From: CAYTZH01 sp964442285
GTDB lineage: Bacteria > Myxococcota_A > UBA9160 > JAFDET01
Length of the DNA: 64,000 nucleotides
Reading direction: 5' to 3'
NCBI GenBank assembly: GCA_964442285.1
Contig: CAYTZH010000021.1
Coordinates: 1 to 64,000 of the forward strand
Numbering within the stretch: the stretch's first letter is position 1; every line of letters begins with the position of its first letter. The position numbers were made by a program, and so were the translations under genes. The notes beneath the pieces are model-generated. The model was given only the letters and a program-made list of their open reading frames with translations. It was not told where the DNA came from and made no database searches. This document shows, piece by piece, positions 37,682 through 46,398 of the stretch.

Positions 37682-38332
37682 GTGGCCCGCAAGCGACCCC
37701 CTGCCTCGCCCGCACGTCCGCGCGCGCGGCGGCTCTCCTCCGAGGCCCGTCGAACCCAGCTGCTGGGGACCGCGGCCGACCTCGTGCTCGAGCAGGGGGC
37801 CCACGCCCTCACCATGGAGCGCCTCGCCGAGCGGGCGGGTGTCTCCAAGGGGCTCGGCTACGCCTACTTCCGCGACGCCGAGGACGTCCTGCTCTCGCTC
37901 TGGGACCGGGAGGTCTCCGACGTCTACCGCCGGGTCGAGGCCGCCCTGGCCGGCCCCACCTCGTTCGAGGAGGGGCTGCGGCGCGCCGTGCACGCCTACT
38001 TCGACGTGCTCGCCGACCGCGGTGCCCTGCTCGGCGTCCTCCAGGCGCGCTTCGGGGCGGCCGGTGCCGGGCGGCGCCGCATCGGGCGCCGGGTGCGCGC
38101 CTTCCTCCGCTTCTGGTCCGAGCGCATCCAGCAGGCGGGCAACGTCGCGCCGGACGTCGCGCTTGCGCTGGCGGGCATGATGGTGAACGCCGCCGATGCC
38201 GCCGCCCGCGCCTGGCGCGCCCGCGTGCTCTCCCGCGCCGAGGCCGAGCGCCTCTGCGTCGACTTCCTGGCCCATGGCATGCAGAGCGCCCTGCAGCAGC
38301 AGGGCGCCCCACCCGAGGAGATCCGCTCGTGA
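37682..38332 (+). CDS. TetR-family repressor
   Basis: A 216-residue protein from GTG 37682. After a basic tail the HTH reads RRTQLLGTAADLVLEQGAHALTMERLAERAGVSKGLGYAYFRDAEDVLLSLWDREV (residues about 23-78). The ligand domain is Ala/Arg-rich and unrevealing. Its stop overlaps the amidohydrolase start (GTGA), so regulator and enzyme are co-translated. With the divergent hydrolase and the palindromic operator this forms a self-contained regulated catabolic unit whose inducer is probably the hydrolase substrate or product. Confidence 0.9.
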   Translation: MARKRPPASPARPRARRLSSEARRTQLLGTAADLVLEQGAHALTMERLAERAGVSKGLGYAYFRDAEDVLLSLWDREVSDVYRRVEAALAGPTSFEEGLRRAVHAYFDVLADRGALLGVLQARFGAAGAGRRRIGRRVRAFLRFWSERIQQAGNVAPDVALALAGMMVNAADAAARAWRARVLSRAEAERLCVDFLAHGMQSALQQQGAPPEEIRS

Positions 38333-39510
38333 CCGTCATCGACATCGACAGCCACTTCTTCGAGCCCTTCGACTGGTACGAGACCCGCTTCCCCGAGCTG
38401 GCCGCCGAGGTGCCGCCCCTCGACGACGTCACCGTGCTGGCCACCACCGGCTTCGGCGACGTCCTGGGCAGCCTGCCGCGCTCGGCGGTGCCCCAGGACC
38501 CCGTCGATCGCCTGCCGCCCAACCTCCGGGAGCTCTACCGCAACGCGGACGAGGAAGGTCGCCGGGGCATGGTGGCCCTGGCCGTCGCCGGCATCCAGAA
38601 GGTGCAGGGCGCCTGGCGGCCCGAGGAGCGGCTCGCCTACCTGGACGCCCAGGGCATCGACCGCCAGCTGGTGCTGCCCACCTTCGCCTTCACGCCCATC
38701 GGACGCAGTCGGCGGGAGCGCCCGGACTTCACCGCGCGGCTGATGGTCGCCTACAACACCTGGGCGTGTGAGGTGCTCGCCGACCACGTCGGGCGCCTCG
38801 TGCCCGTCGGCATCGTCGACTTCCAGACCATGGAGCAGGCAGCGCTGATCGCCGAGCTCACGCGCCTGCGCCGGGCGGGCAGCCGCAGCTTCGTGTTCTG
38901 GCCGACGCCGGCCCGAGGCAGGTCGCTCGCCCATCCGGACTTCGACGGGGCGTGGGCCCACTGCGCCGCCATCGGGATGGTCCCGATGGTGCACGTGGGC
39001 GGCGGGCGACCGAGCTTCGACGAGGGCTGGCTCGAGAATGGGCGCCCCTTCCCCAACTCGTTGGCGTCCTACCTGGCGCAGCTGCACCAGCTCCCGGAGA
39101 TCTTCCTCACCGAGATGGTGATCGGCGGCGTCCTGGAGCGACATCCCGACCTGCGGATCTTCGTCTCGGAGCTGGGCATCGACTGGCTGCCCGAGTGGCT
39201 GCGCCGCCTCGACAAGGGCCGCAACTTCGCCGCGCGCATGGGTGGCGAACGCTGGCCCTACCCCCTCAAGCCCAGCGAGTACGTGCGACGCCAGGTGTGC
39301 GTGAGCCCCCTCGAGTTCGATCCCACCGCCGAGGTGATCGAGCGGGTCGGTCCGGATCTGGTGGTCTTCTCCACCGACTACCCCCATCCCGAGGGCGGGA
39401 AGGACGCCGTGGCGCGTTTCCGCAAGGAGCTGGAGGGCCGCGTCGAGACCGAGACGCTCTTGAAGTTCTACGGCGGACTCGCGGAGGAGGCCCTCGCCGT
39501 GGGCGCCTGA
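38329..39510 (+). CDS. Amidohydrolase family protein (PF04909)
   Basis: A 393-residue protein from GTG 38329. The metal site is visible: VIDIDSHFFEP (DxH) at the N-terminus, VPMVHVGGGRP and FSTDYPHPEGG (Asp near the end). FVSELGIDWLPEWLRRLDK and LKFYGGLAEEAL are typical of the PF04909 amidohydrolase_2 group. That group includes decarboxylases of aromatic acids (ACMSD/gamma-resorcylate type) as well as hydrolases. No signal peptide. It is co-transcribed with the TetR gene and is followed by a broken P450. Confidence 0.9.
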   Translation: MTVIDIDSHFFEPFDWYETRFPELAAEVPPLDDVTVLATTGFGDVLGSLPRSAVPQDPVDRLPPNLRELYRNADEEGRRGMVALAVAGIQKVQGAWRPEERLAYLDAQGIDRQLVLPTFAFTPIGRSRRERPDFTARLMVAYNTWACEVLADHVGRLVPVGIVDFQTMEQAALIAELTRLRRAGSRSFVFWPTPARGRSLAHPDFDGAWAHCAAIGMVPMVHVGGGRPSFDEGWLENGRPFPNSLASYLAQLHQLPEIFLTEMVIGGVLERHPDLRIFVSELGIDWLPEWLRRLDKGRNFAARMGGERWPYPLKPSEYVRRQVCVSPLEFDPTAEVIERVGPDLVVFSTDYPHPEGGKDAVARFRKELEGRVETETLLKFYGGLAEEALAVGA

Positions 39511-39563
39511 GATGGGAGGCGACCCGGGCTACGCACAGATCCGACACGCGCCACCGACGACGA

Positions 39564-39855
39564 GTGCGCTTCGGGAGCCGGGTGATTCCCAAGGACGCCA
39601 TCGTGCTCGCCCTGCTGGGCGCAGCCAACCGCGACCCTGCCCGGTTCCAGGGCCCGGACCGCCAACCCGCACGTGGCCTTCGGCGGCGGCGCCCACCTCT
39701 GCCTGGGCGCGCACCTGGCGCGGATGGAGGGCGCGGCCGCCATCGGCACCCTGGTGCGGCGCGCGTCGGGGCTGGAGCTGGAGAGCGACGCGCTCGAGTG
39801 GGGCCCCTCGCTCTTCCGGGTGCTGGCGCGACTGCCGATCCGCGTCGCCGCCTAG
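39564..39855 (+). pseudogene. C-terminal remnant of a cytochrome P450
   Basis: VRFGSRVIPKDAIVLALLGAANRDPARFQGPD (frame 3, from 39564) is the meander region of a bacterial P450. About six residues are missing and the frame shifts near 39655. The heme-binding segment then follows in frame 1: NPHVAFGGGAHLCLGAHLARMEG, to the end at 39855 (LARLPIRVAA). The first roughly 300 residues, including the oxygen-binding I helix, are absent. It sits 54 bp behind the amidohydrolase stop and probably marks a deletion in a former oxygenase gene of that operon. Confidence 0.85.
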
Positions 39856-39894
39856 CCGACGCCGAGTCCCGATCCCGCTTTCGCCATTTCCCGA

Positions 39895-39929
39895 CCCGCC
39901 GCGCCACTCATCCAGAGAGCGCCGGCGGG
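39895..39929 (+). promoter_or_regulatory. 5'-leader hairpin overlapping the SD of the second PEP-CTERM gene
   Basis: CCCGCC-GCGC (39895-39904) pairs with GCGC-c-GGCGGG (39919-39929) leaving one bulged base and a 14-base loop that starts CACTCATCC. The right arm runs into the SD (GGGAGGA) of the gene at 39937. CTTTCGCC lies at 39878-39885. The same elements occur before the PEP-CTERM gene at 7215. Confidence 0.55.
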
Positions 39930-39936
39930 AGGACTC

Positions 39937-40791
39937 ATGCGCAAGACCAGTGATCGCGTTGCGGGCGGAGTCGGAGCCGTCCTGTTGGGCCTGTTCCTGC
40001 TCACCGGGCTCGCGGGACCCGGCCAGGCCGCCCAGGTCCTCGGCTCCTTCGACACGATCGCCGCCTTCGGGGCCAGCGACGGGCCGGAGGGCATCGCCCT
40101 GGGCGACCAGGGCAACCTCTGGCTCGTGGCCAGCGGCCAGCCCGTGGTGCAGGTGACCTCCACCGGCGCCGTGGTGAGCTCCTTCGACTCCGGGCTCTCC
40201 AGCCTGGAGGGCATCGTGCGGACCGGAAGCAATCTCCTGGTCTCGAACTCCGTCGACGCCGCCTCGGGCGGCGGCCTCTACGAGTTCACCCAGGCCGGCG
40301 CGCAGGTGGGCAGCGTCCAGGTGGTGGATCCACCGAGCGCCGACCCGGACGGCGTGGCGTTGGGGCCGATGGGAAGCACCCTCGTCGCCGACGACGGCGA
40401 CGAATCCATCTATTTCTTCGACAGCGCCGGGATGCTCACGGCCACGATCCTCACCACCGCGGCCCTGGGCATCGAGGTGGACGAGCCCGAGGGAATCGCC
40501 TTCGACCCCGTCAGCGGCGAGATCTTCGTCGCCGACGACTCCTCGGGCACCGGCAGCATCTACCGGATCTCGACCACCGGCACCGTCCTCGACAGCTTCG
40601 TCCTGCCCGGCTTCGACGATCCCGAGGGCCTGGCCTTCGACGCCGTGAACCGCATCCTCTGGGTGGCCGACGACAACAACGGCGCGGTGATCCAGGTCGA
40701 CCCGTTCGCCGCGCCGGAGCCCTCGGTCGGCCTGCTGCTGCTCGTGGCCGCCGCGGTCTGGCGGCGCCGGGCCGTCCACCGCTCCTCCTAG
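39937..40791 (+). CDS. PEP-CTERM-sorted beta-propeller protein
   Basis: A 284-residue secreted protein with a signal peptide (to about residue 31, LTGLAGPGQA) and a six-bladed SMP-30/NHL-like propeller. Repeats with an (S/P)(D/E)GIALG-type core recur: GPEGIALGDQGNLWLV, DPDGVALGPMGSTLVADDG, EPEGIAFDPVSGEIFVADD and DPEGLAFDAVNRILWVADD. The tail APEPSVGLLLLVAAAVWRRRA is a PEP-CTERM signal processed by exosortase; no exosortase gene is in the window. The Asp-rich repeats may bind calcium. Its leader resembles that of the first PEP-CTERM gene. Role in the cell envelope or extracellular matrix is likely, but no specific function can be stated. Confidence 0.88.
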   Translation: MRKTSDRVAGGVGAVLLGLFLLTGLAGPGQAAQVLGSFDTIAAFGASDGPEGIALGDQGNLWLVASGQPVVQVTSTGAVVSSFDSGLSSLEGIVRTGSNLLVSNSVDAASGGGLYEFTQAGAQVGSVQVVDPPSADPDGVALGPMGSTLVADDGDESIYFFDSAGMLTATILTTAALGIEVDEPEGIAFDPVSGEIFVADDSSGTGSIYRISTTGTVLDSFVLPGFDDPEGLAFDAVNRILWVADDNNGAVIQVDPFAAPEPSVGLLLLVAAAVWRRRAVHRSS

Positions 40792-40798
40792 GCTCGGC

Positions 40799-42178
40799 TC
40801 AGGCGGGTGCGATGTTCTGGTTCACGCGGAAGAGGTTCTGCGGGTCGTACTGGGCCTTGACCCGGGCCAGCCGCGCGTAGTTGGGACCGTAGGTCTCTCG
40901 CAGTCGGCTGGCGCCCTCGTCCGCCATCATGAAGTTCACGTAGCCGGGACCCGGGTTGTAGGCGTGGACGGCCAGCCAGTAGTCCTTCGCCCAACGGGTG
41001 ATCGCGGGCGCCATCGCCGGATCGGGATGGATGCCGGCGATCACCATCGACCAGCGCGCATCGCGGCAGCTCCAGGCCGTGGCGTCGCTCGCCACGTCGT
41101 GGACCGCACCGTCGACGGGATAGAGGTGCATCAGCGAGAGGCCCTCCGGCACCTGCGCTCCGAACTCCACGTGGGCGTCGATCGCACCATCCGAGAGCTC
41201 CCGCACGAAATCCCCCTTCCAGTACCACTGCAGGCCCTTGGGCATCAGCGGATCGAACATGCCCTGGACCGCCGGGAACGGCATCTCGCCCACGCCGTCG
41301 AGCAGCGGCTCCGGCAGCGCCTCGCGCACCGGCTTCAGGGCGCGGACGCCCTCGGCCTCCGTCCCGACGCGACAGGAGATCAGCGCGCAGACCCGCCGGC
41401 CCCAGAGCTCGCGCGGAAAGGGCGCGGCCGAGGGAACCCGCTTCAGCCCGGGGAAGAGGCAGAGGTCCCGGGGCGCCTCGGCGAAGAACTCCCGATACCA
41501 GGTCAGGATCTCGCGGGTGTGTTTGGCATCCCAGAACATGGGCCCGGCGTAGGCGGTGCGCACCGGGTGGGCCCGGAACAGGAAGCTCGTCACCACGCCG
41601 AAGTTGCCGCCGCCGCCGCGCAGGGCCCAGAAGAGATCCGCATGCTCGTCGGCGCTCGCGGTCACCACGCTTCCATCCGCGAGCACCACGTCGGCCTCGA
41701 GCAGGTTGTCGATGGTCAGGCCATGGCGGCGGGTCAGATAGCCGTGCCCGCCGCCCAGGGTGAGGCCCGCCACGCCCGTCGAGCCCACGATGCCCGCCGG
41801 GACCGCCAGGCCGTAGACGTGGGTGGCGTGGTCGACGTCGGCCTGGGTGCAACCGGCGGCGACCCGCACCGTTCGGCGGCGGGGATCCACGCGCACCCCC
41901 TTCATGGGCGAGAGGTCGATCACCAGGCCGTCGTCACAGCTCCCCAGACCGGGACCGTTGTGGCCACCGCCGCGCACCGCCACGAGCCCACCGGACTCCC
42001 GCCCGAGGGTCACCGCCGCCACCACGTCCGCCACGTCGGTACAGCGGACGATGAGCCGGGGGCGCTTGTCGATCATGGCGTTGTAGAGGGCGCGGGCGTC
42101 GTCGTAGTCCGGGTCGTCGGTCCGGACGACGGCGCCGCGGAAGCCTTCCTGGAAACGCGAGACGAGCTCGGGCGTCAT
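40799..42178 (-). CDS. FAD-linked oxidoreductase with BBE domain
   Basis: A 459-residue VAO/PCMH-fold flavoprotein. VAVRGGGHNGPGLGSCDDGLVIDLSPMKGVRV carries the His (RGGGH) that normally forms the 8-alpha-histidyl FAD bond. The second attachment site of bicovalent members is absent: GSTGVAGLTLGGGHG has no Cys where berberine-bridge-type enzymes have one. The C-terminal BBE segment (YVNFMMADEG, YGPNYARLARVKAQYDPQNLFRVNQNI) is complete. Such enzymes oxidise alcohols, sugars or alkaloid-like rings with O2. It is divergent from an AraC gene 171 bp away. Confidence 0.9.
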   Translation of the reverse strand: MTPELVSRFQEGFRGAVVRTDDPDYDDARALYNAMIDKRPRLIVRCTDVADVVAAVTLGRESGGLVAVRGGGHNGPGLGSCDDGLVIDLSPMKGVRVDPRRRTVRVAAGCTQADVDHATHVYGLAVPAGIVGSTGVAGLTLGGGHGYLTRRHGLTIDNLLEADVVLADGSVVTASADEHADLFWALRGGGGNFGVVTSFLFRAHPVRTAYAGPMFWDAKHTREILTWYREFFAEAPRDLCLFPGLKRVPSAAPFPRELWGRRVCALISCRVGTEAEGVRALKPVREALPEPLLDGVGEMPFPAVQGMFDPLMPKGLQWYWKGDFVRELSDGAIDAHVEFGAQVPEGLSLMHLYPVDGAVHDVASDATAWSCRDARWSMVIAGIHPDPAMAPAITRWAKDYWLAVHAYNPGPGYVNFMMADEGASRLRETYGPNYARLARVKAQYDPQNLFRVNQNIAPA

Positions 42179-42349
42179 GGCGGGGTACCTCTCGGATTCG
42201 CGGGCCGGCCCTCATGGCCGACCGTCGAGCGGAGGATGGAGCCCCACCCGACGCAGATCCATGATCGCGCGTCCGGCTTCCTTGCTCCGCCTGCTGAGGA
42301 TCTCTCCCGCTCGTCCGGGGGTTTGCCCGATCGTCCAGAGCCGTTGATA

Positions 42350-43336
42350 ATGCGTCCGGGAGGCCCGGGCGTGGACGTCCTGTCCGAAGTCTTACGAGCC
42401 GTCCGCCTGACGGGCGCGATCTACTTCGACGTCACGGCCCGCGCACCCTGGGTCGCGGAGACCCCTGCGCTCTCCACCATCTGCCACCAGGTGATGCCCG
42501 ACTTCGAATCGGTGATCGCCTTCCACATCATGCTCGATGGCGGCTGCTGGGCGCAGATCGGAGACGAGTCCGAGGCGCCCCTCTGGTTCGGTGAAGGCGA
42601 CGCAATCCTGTTTCCGCAGGGCGACGGTCACCTCATGGGGAGCGAGCCGGGGCGGCGATCGGAGCCCGACTACAGCCTCTACTACCGCCCCGACGATCGC
42701 CCCTTGCCGTTCGTCCTGAAGGAGATGGGCGGGGACGGTGAGCCCGCCCGCTTCGTCTGCGGCTACCTCGGCTGCGACGCGCGACCGTTCAATCCGTTGC
42801 TCAGTGCCCTCCCTCGCCTGATCCACGTACGCTGCCGTCCGGGGGAACGGGACCCCACGCTCGATCTCATCCGCATGTCCATCGCGGAGAGCGAGCAACC
42901 GAGGGCCGGCGGGGAGACCGTGCTGGCGAAGCTCAGCGAGCTGATCTTCGTGCAGGGGCTGCGCCGCTACGTCGACGAGCAGCCCCCCGAGTCGCAGGGC
43001 TGGCTCTCGGGGCTGCGCGACCCTCACGTCGGCCAGGCGCTCGCCCGGATCCACGGACGCCCGGCGGAGGACTGGACCCTGGACCGGCTCGCGAAGGAGG
43101 TCGGCGCCTCCCGCTCCGTGCTGTCGGAACGCTTTGCCCACTACGTGGGCGAGCCGCCCATGCGCTACCTGACCCGCTGGCGGATGCAGCTCGCGTCCCG
43201 CGCCCTCGAGTCGCCGGCCACCACGCTCGCCCAGGCCGCCACGGAGGTCGGCTACCAGTCCGAGGCCGCCTTCAACCGGGCGTTCAAGAAGGTCGTCGGC
43301 GTCCCGCCGGGCGAGTGGCGTCGCCGACGCCGCTAG
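42350..43336 (+). CDS. AraC-family regulator with cupin sensor
   Basis: A 328-residue protein from ATG 42350. The N-terminal AraC-binding cupin (cupin_6 type) begins VDVLSEVLRAVRLTGAIYFDVTARAPWVAETP. The C-terminal double HTH is in RLAKEVGASRSVLSERFAHYVGEPPMRYLTRWRMQLASRAL and LAQAATEVGYQSEAAFNRAFKKVVGVPPGEWRR. This group often controls oxidoreductase genes beside it; the divergent BBE-type oxidase is the natural candidate. Its end lies just before the acyl-CoA synthetase gene. Confidence 0.92.
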   Translation: MRPGGPGVDVLSEVLRAVRLTGAIYFDVTARAPWVAETPALSTICHQVMPDFESVIAFHIMLDGGCWAQIGDESEAPLWFGEGDAILFPQGDGHLMGSEPGRRSEPDYSLYYRPDDRPLPFVLKEMGGDGEPARFVCGYLGCDARPFNPLLSALPRLIHVRCRPGERDPTLDLIRMSIAESEQPRAGGETVLAKLSELIFVQGLRRYVDEQPPESQGWLSGLRDPHVGQALARIHGRPAEDWTLDRLAKEVGASRSVLSERFAHYVGEPPMRYLTRWRMQLASRALESPATTLAQAATEVGYQSEAAFNRAFKKVVGVPPGEWRRRRR

Positions 43337-43395
43337 GCTCCCCCCGCCTCGGCCGGGTGGTATGCTGGCTCGCGGGGGTGAAGTGGGGAAGCATC

Positions 43396-44964
43396 GTGAA
43401 GGAGCTGGTCTACGCCCACGGGTTCGAGCCCGCCATCGCACAGCACGGGGACGCCGAGGGCATCGTCGACGGCAGCTACCGGAGCAGCTGGAGTACCCAC
43501 GCGGAGCGGGTGCACCGGCTCTCCCACGGCCTCGCCCACCAGCTGGGCGTCGCGGACGACGGCCGCTTCGCGGTGCTGGCCCTCAACAGCCACTACTACC
43601 TCGAGCTGTGGCACGCGGCCTTCCTGGGCGCCGGGGTCATCAACCCCCTGAACCTGCGCCTGGCCCCGAAGGAGCTGGCCTACATCCTGACCGATTCGGG
43701 TACCGGCGTGGTCTTCACCGACCCGACCTTCGCGCCGCTCGTGGCGGCGGCCCGCGCGGAGGCGGGCGACGCCGACCCGGTCCGCCAGGTGGTGCTGATC
43801 GGCGAGGGCGACGTGCCCCACGACCTGGCCTACGAGGCGCTGCTGGCCGACGCCTCGCCGGTGGCGCCGCCCGAGCCCGAGGAGAGCGACCCGGTGGTGC
43901 TCATGTACACCGGCGGCACCACGGGTCTGCCCAAGGGCGTGCTCATCGAGCACCGCGCCGAGATCCTGAACCTCTACCACGGCGCGATGACCCTCGGGAA
44001 CCTGGAGACCGGCACCTACCTGATGCAGACCCCCATGTTCCACGCCGCCTCCATGTTCGGGATCCTGGCCCCCCCGATCTTCGGCGGCCGGGTCGTGTTC
44101 ATCCCGCTGTTCAACCCGGATGCCGTGATCGACCTGATCGACAACCACCAGGTGACCGACACGCTGATGGTCCCCACCATGATCGGCATGTGCCTGCGGA
44201 GCGAGAAGTACGCGCCCGAGCGTCTCGCGTCGCTCCGCCGCCTGGTGTACGGCGCGTCGCCCATGCCCGAGGCCGTCCTCGACCAGCTGCTGCGCGACCT
44301 TCCCGACCTGGAGCTCGTCCAGGGCTACGGCATGACGGAGGCGTGCTCGACCCTCACCCTCCTGCTCGGCCGGGATCACCAGCCCGGATCGCCCCGTCTC
44401 CGCTCCGTGGGCAGGCCCTGCCTGGGCGTCCAGGTGTCGATCCAGGACGAGGAGGGCCGCGCGCTGCCGCGGGGCGAGATCGGCGAGGTCTGCGCCCGGG
44501 GCGGACACCTGATGCGCGAGTACTGGAACAAGCCCGAGGCCACGGCCGAGGCCTTCCGCGGCGGCTGGTACCACACCGGCGACGCGGGCTACCTGGACGA
44601 CGACGGCTACCTCTTCCTGGTCGACCGGGTGAAGGACATGATCGTCACGGGCGGCGAGAACGTGTACTCCGCCGAGGTGGAGTCGGCCATCAGCACCTGC
44701 CCGGGCGTCGCCCAGGTCGCCGTCATCGGCATCCCCCACGAGCAGTGGGGCGAGGCGGTCCACGCCATCGTGGTCCCGCAGCCCGGCGTCGAGGTCAGCA
44801 TCGAGGCGGTGATCGCCCATACGCGGACCCACATCGCGGGCTACAAGGTCCCCAAGTCGGTGGAGCTCCGCGCGGAGCCGCTGCCGCTCTCGGGCGCGAT
44901 GAAGGTCCTGAAGCGCGATCTGCGCGCGCCGTACTGGAAGGGCCGCGGGAAGTCCATCGGCTAG
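43396..44964 (+). CDS. Acyl-CoA synthetase (AMP-forming), FadD3/FadD-like
   Basis: I use GTG 43396 (preceded by GGGGAA) rather than GTG 43378; both give KELVYAHGFEPAIAQ. The 522-residue ligase has MYTGGTTGLPKGVLIEHR (A3), PMFHAASMFG, GYGMTEAC (A5), YHTGDAGYLDDDGYLFLVDRVKDMIVTGGENVYSAEVE (A7/A8) and Lys in SGAMKVLKRDL (A10). The GGENVYS motif is characteristic of fatty-acyl and steroid-ring CoA ligases. It is the second CoA ligase of the window and a good partner for the downstream SDR/hydratase-type enzymes. Confidence 0.93.
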   Translation: MKELVYAHGFEPAIAQHGDAEGIVDGSYRSSWSTHAERVHRLSHGLAHQLGVADDGRFAVLALNSHYYLELWHAAFLGAGVINPLNLRLAPKELAYILTDSGTGVVFTDPTFAPLVAAARAEAGDADPVRQVVLIGEGDVPHDLAYEALLADASPVAPPEPEESDPVVLMYTGGTTGLPKGVLIEHRAEILNLYHGAMTLGNLETGTYLMQTPMFHAASMFGILAPPIFGGRVVFIPLFNPDAVIDLIDNHQVTDTLMVPTMIGMCLRSEKYAPERLASLRRLVYGASPMPEAVLDQLLRDLPDLELVQGYGMTEACSTLTLLLGRDHQPGSPRLRSVGRPCLGVQVSIQDEEGRALPRGEIGEVCARGGHLMREYWNKPEATAEAFRGGWYHTGDAGYLDDDGYLFLVDRVKDMIVTGGENVYSAEVESAISTCPGVAQVAVIGIPHEQWGEAVHAIVVPQPGVEVSIEAVIAHTRTHIAGYKVPKSVELRAEPLPLSGAMKVLKRDLRAPYWKGRGKSIG

Positions 44965-45061
44965 CCTGGGCGGCATGCCGAACCCCGCCTCGGACGCCGA
45001 CGCCCCGCTGAACGGCGACCTGGCGGCCGTGGTCTCGGACGCCACCGCCGCGGCCGGGACC

Positions 45062-45793
45062 CTACCAGGGCTCGACCCAGGGCCGCAGATCCAGCTCGTG
45101 GGTCCAGGCGCTGCGGGGCTGGGCGTGGAGGGTCCAGTAGCTCTCGGCGATGTCGTCGGGCGCGAGCAGCCCGTCCTTGGGTCGCGACGCCACCAGCCGG
45201 GGGAAGTTCTCGCGGATCCACGGCATGTCGATCGGCCCGTCGACGATGGTGTGGGCCACGTGGATGCCCTTCGGGCCGAGCTCGCGGGCCATGGCCTGGG
45301 CCAGGGCGCGCAGCGCCTGCTTCGCGCCGGCGAAGCCGGCCATGCCCTCGCGCCCGCGCAGGCTGGCCGTGGCCCCCGTGAAGAGGACGGTGCCCCGGCC
45401 CCGCGGCAGCATGCGCCGGGCGGCCTCCCGGCCCGTCAGGAAGCCGGAGAAGCAGGCCATCTCCCAGATCTTGTAGAACTTGCGCGCCTCGAACTCGACG
45501 ATCGGGAACGCGACGTTCGCGCCGATGTTGTGGACCGCCACCTCCACGGGACCGAGCTCGCGCTCGACCCGGTCGAAGAGCGCGACCACCGCCTCCTCCT
45601 TGCGGGCGTCGACGCCGAACGCGGTCGCCGAGCCTCCCGCGGCCCGGATCTCGTCGACGAGAGGCTGCAGGGACTCCACCGAGCGTCGCACCACGGCGGC
45701 GTGGAGGCCCTCGCGGGCGAAACGGCGCGCGATCGCGCCGCCGAGACCGGCGCCGGCCCCCATCACGACGGCCACCGGCTGCGCTGTCGACAT
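45062..45793 (-). CDS. SDR-fold oxidoreductase with Tyr-to-Phe active-site change
   Basis: A 243-residue Rossmann protein: VVMGAGAGLGGAIARRFAREG (cofactor loop), HNIGANVAF (NNAG equivalent) and GATASLRGREGMAGFAGAKQALRALAQAMAREL. The usual catalytic YxxxK reads F-A-G-A-K, so the Tyr is replaced by Phe while the Lys and a Ser (ASLRG) remain. That predicts altered or absent dehydrogenase activity, or use of another proton donor. Third gene of the HxlR-isomerase-SDR unit, 11 bp downstream of the isomerase. Confidence 0.85.
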   Translation of the reverse strand: MSTAQPVAVVMGAGAGLGGAIARRFAREGLHAAVVRRSVESLQPLVDEIRAAGGSATAFGVDARKEEAVVALFDRVERELGPVEVAVHNIGANVAFPIVEFEARKFYKIWEMACFSGFLTGREAARRMLPRGRGTVLFTGATASLRGREGMAGFAGAKQALRALAQAMARELGPKGIHVAHTIVDGPIDMPWIRENFPRLVASRPKDGLLAPDDIAESYWTLHAQPRSAWTHELDLRPWVEPW

Positions 45794-45804
45794 GTCGCTC
45801 CTCC

Positions 45805-46398
45805 TCAGGCGCGCAGGGCCGCCTCGACGAAGTCGAGCCGGTCCGTGCCGAAGAACATCTCCTCGCCGACGAAGAACGTCGGCGCGCCGAAGGCGCCGCG
45901 GGCGACGGCCTCGTCGGTGGTGGCGCGCAGGGAGGCCTTGGCATCGGGCTCTCCGGCCGCTCGCAGCAGCGCCTTGCCGTCGAGCCCCGCCCCCTCGAGG
46001 ACGCGCCGCACGACCGCCTCGTCCCCGAGGTTCTCGCCTTCGGCCCAGAACGCCGGGTAGACCACCTCGTGAAAGCGCGGGAAGACACCCCGGTCCACGG
46101 CGGCGTGGGCCACCCGCATCAGGCTGAGGGTGTTGATGGGGAAGTGGGGATTGCGGCGGAAGGCGCAGCCGTAGTGCCGGGCGAAGCGATCCAGCTCGAG
46201 GGCGCCGTAGCGGCGCTTCGGCTCCACCGGCTCCTGCATGGGGGAGCGGTTGCCCGTGGCCTTGAACACGCCGCCGAGCAGCATGGGACGGTGCACGAGC
46301 GCGCAGCCCGTGCGCTCCACCAGACCCGGCAGCCGGGTGTCGGCCAGGTAGCTGTAGGGGCTCCCGTAGTCGAAGAAGAACTCGAGCCGGCGCCTCAC
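45805..46398 (-). CDS. DsbA-family 2-hydroxychromene-2-carboxylate isomerase-like protein
   Basis: A 197-residue protein from GTG 46398, overlapping the HxlR stop (GTGA). LEFFFDYGSPYSYLADTRLPGLVERTG is the kappa-class GST/HCCA isomerase N-terminus with the catalytic Ser in FDYGSPYSY, where DsbA proteins have CxxC. RRNPHFPINTLSLMRV and FGAPTFFVGEEMFFGTDRLDFVEAAL are also family marks. HCCA isomerase works in naphthalene and other polycyclic-arene pathways with glutathione; the real substrate here is unknown. Confidence 0.9.
   Translation of the reverse strand: MRRRLEFFFDYGSPYSYLADTRLPGLVERTGCALVHRPMLLGGVFKATGNRSPMQEPVEPKRRYGALELDRFARHYGCAFRRNPHFPINTLSLMRVAHAAVDRGVFPRFHEVVYPAFWAEGENLGDEAVVRRVLEGAGLDGKALLRAAGEPDAKASLRATTDEAVARGAFGAPTFFVGEEMFFGTDRLDFVEAALRA

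Noticed and set aside
44975..45061. Possible small gene starting at ATG 44975 after the acyl-CoA synthetase
   Set aside because: Only about 29 codons lie outside the antisense of the SDR gene, no SD is present and no family pattern is recognisable.
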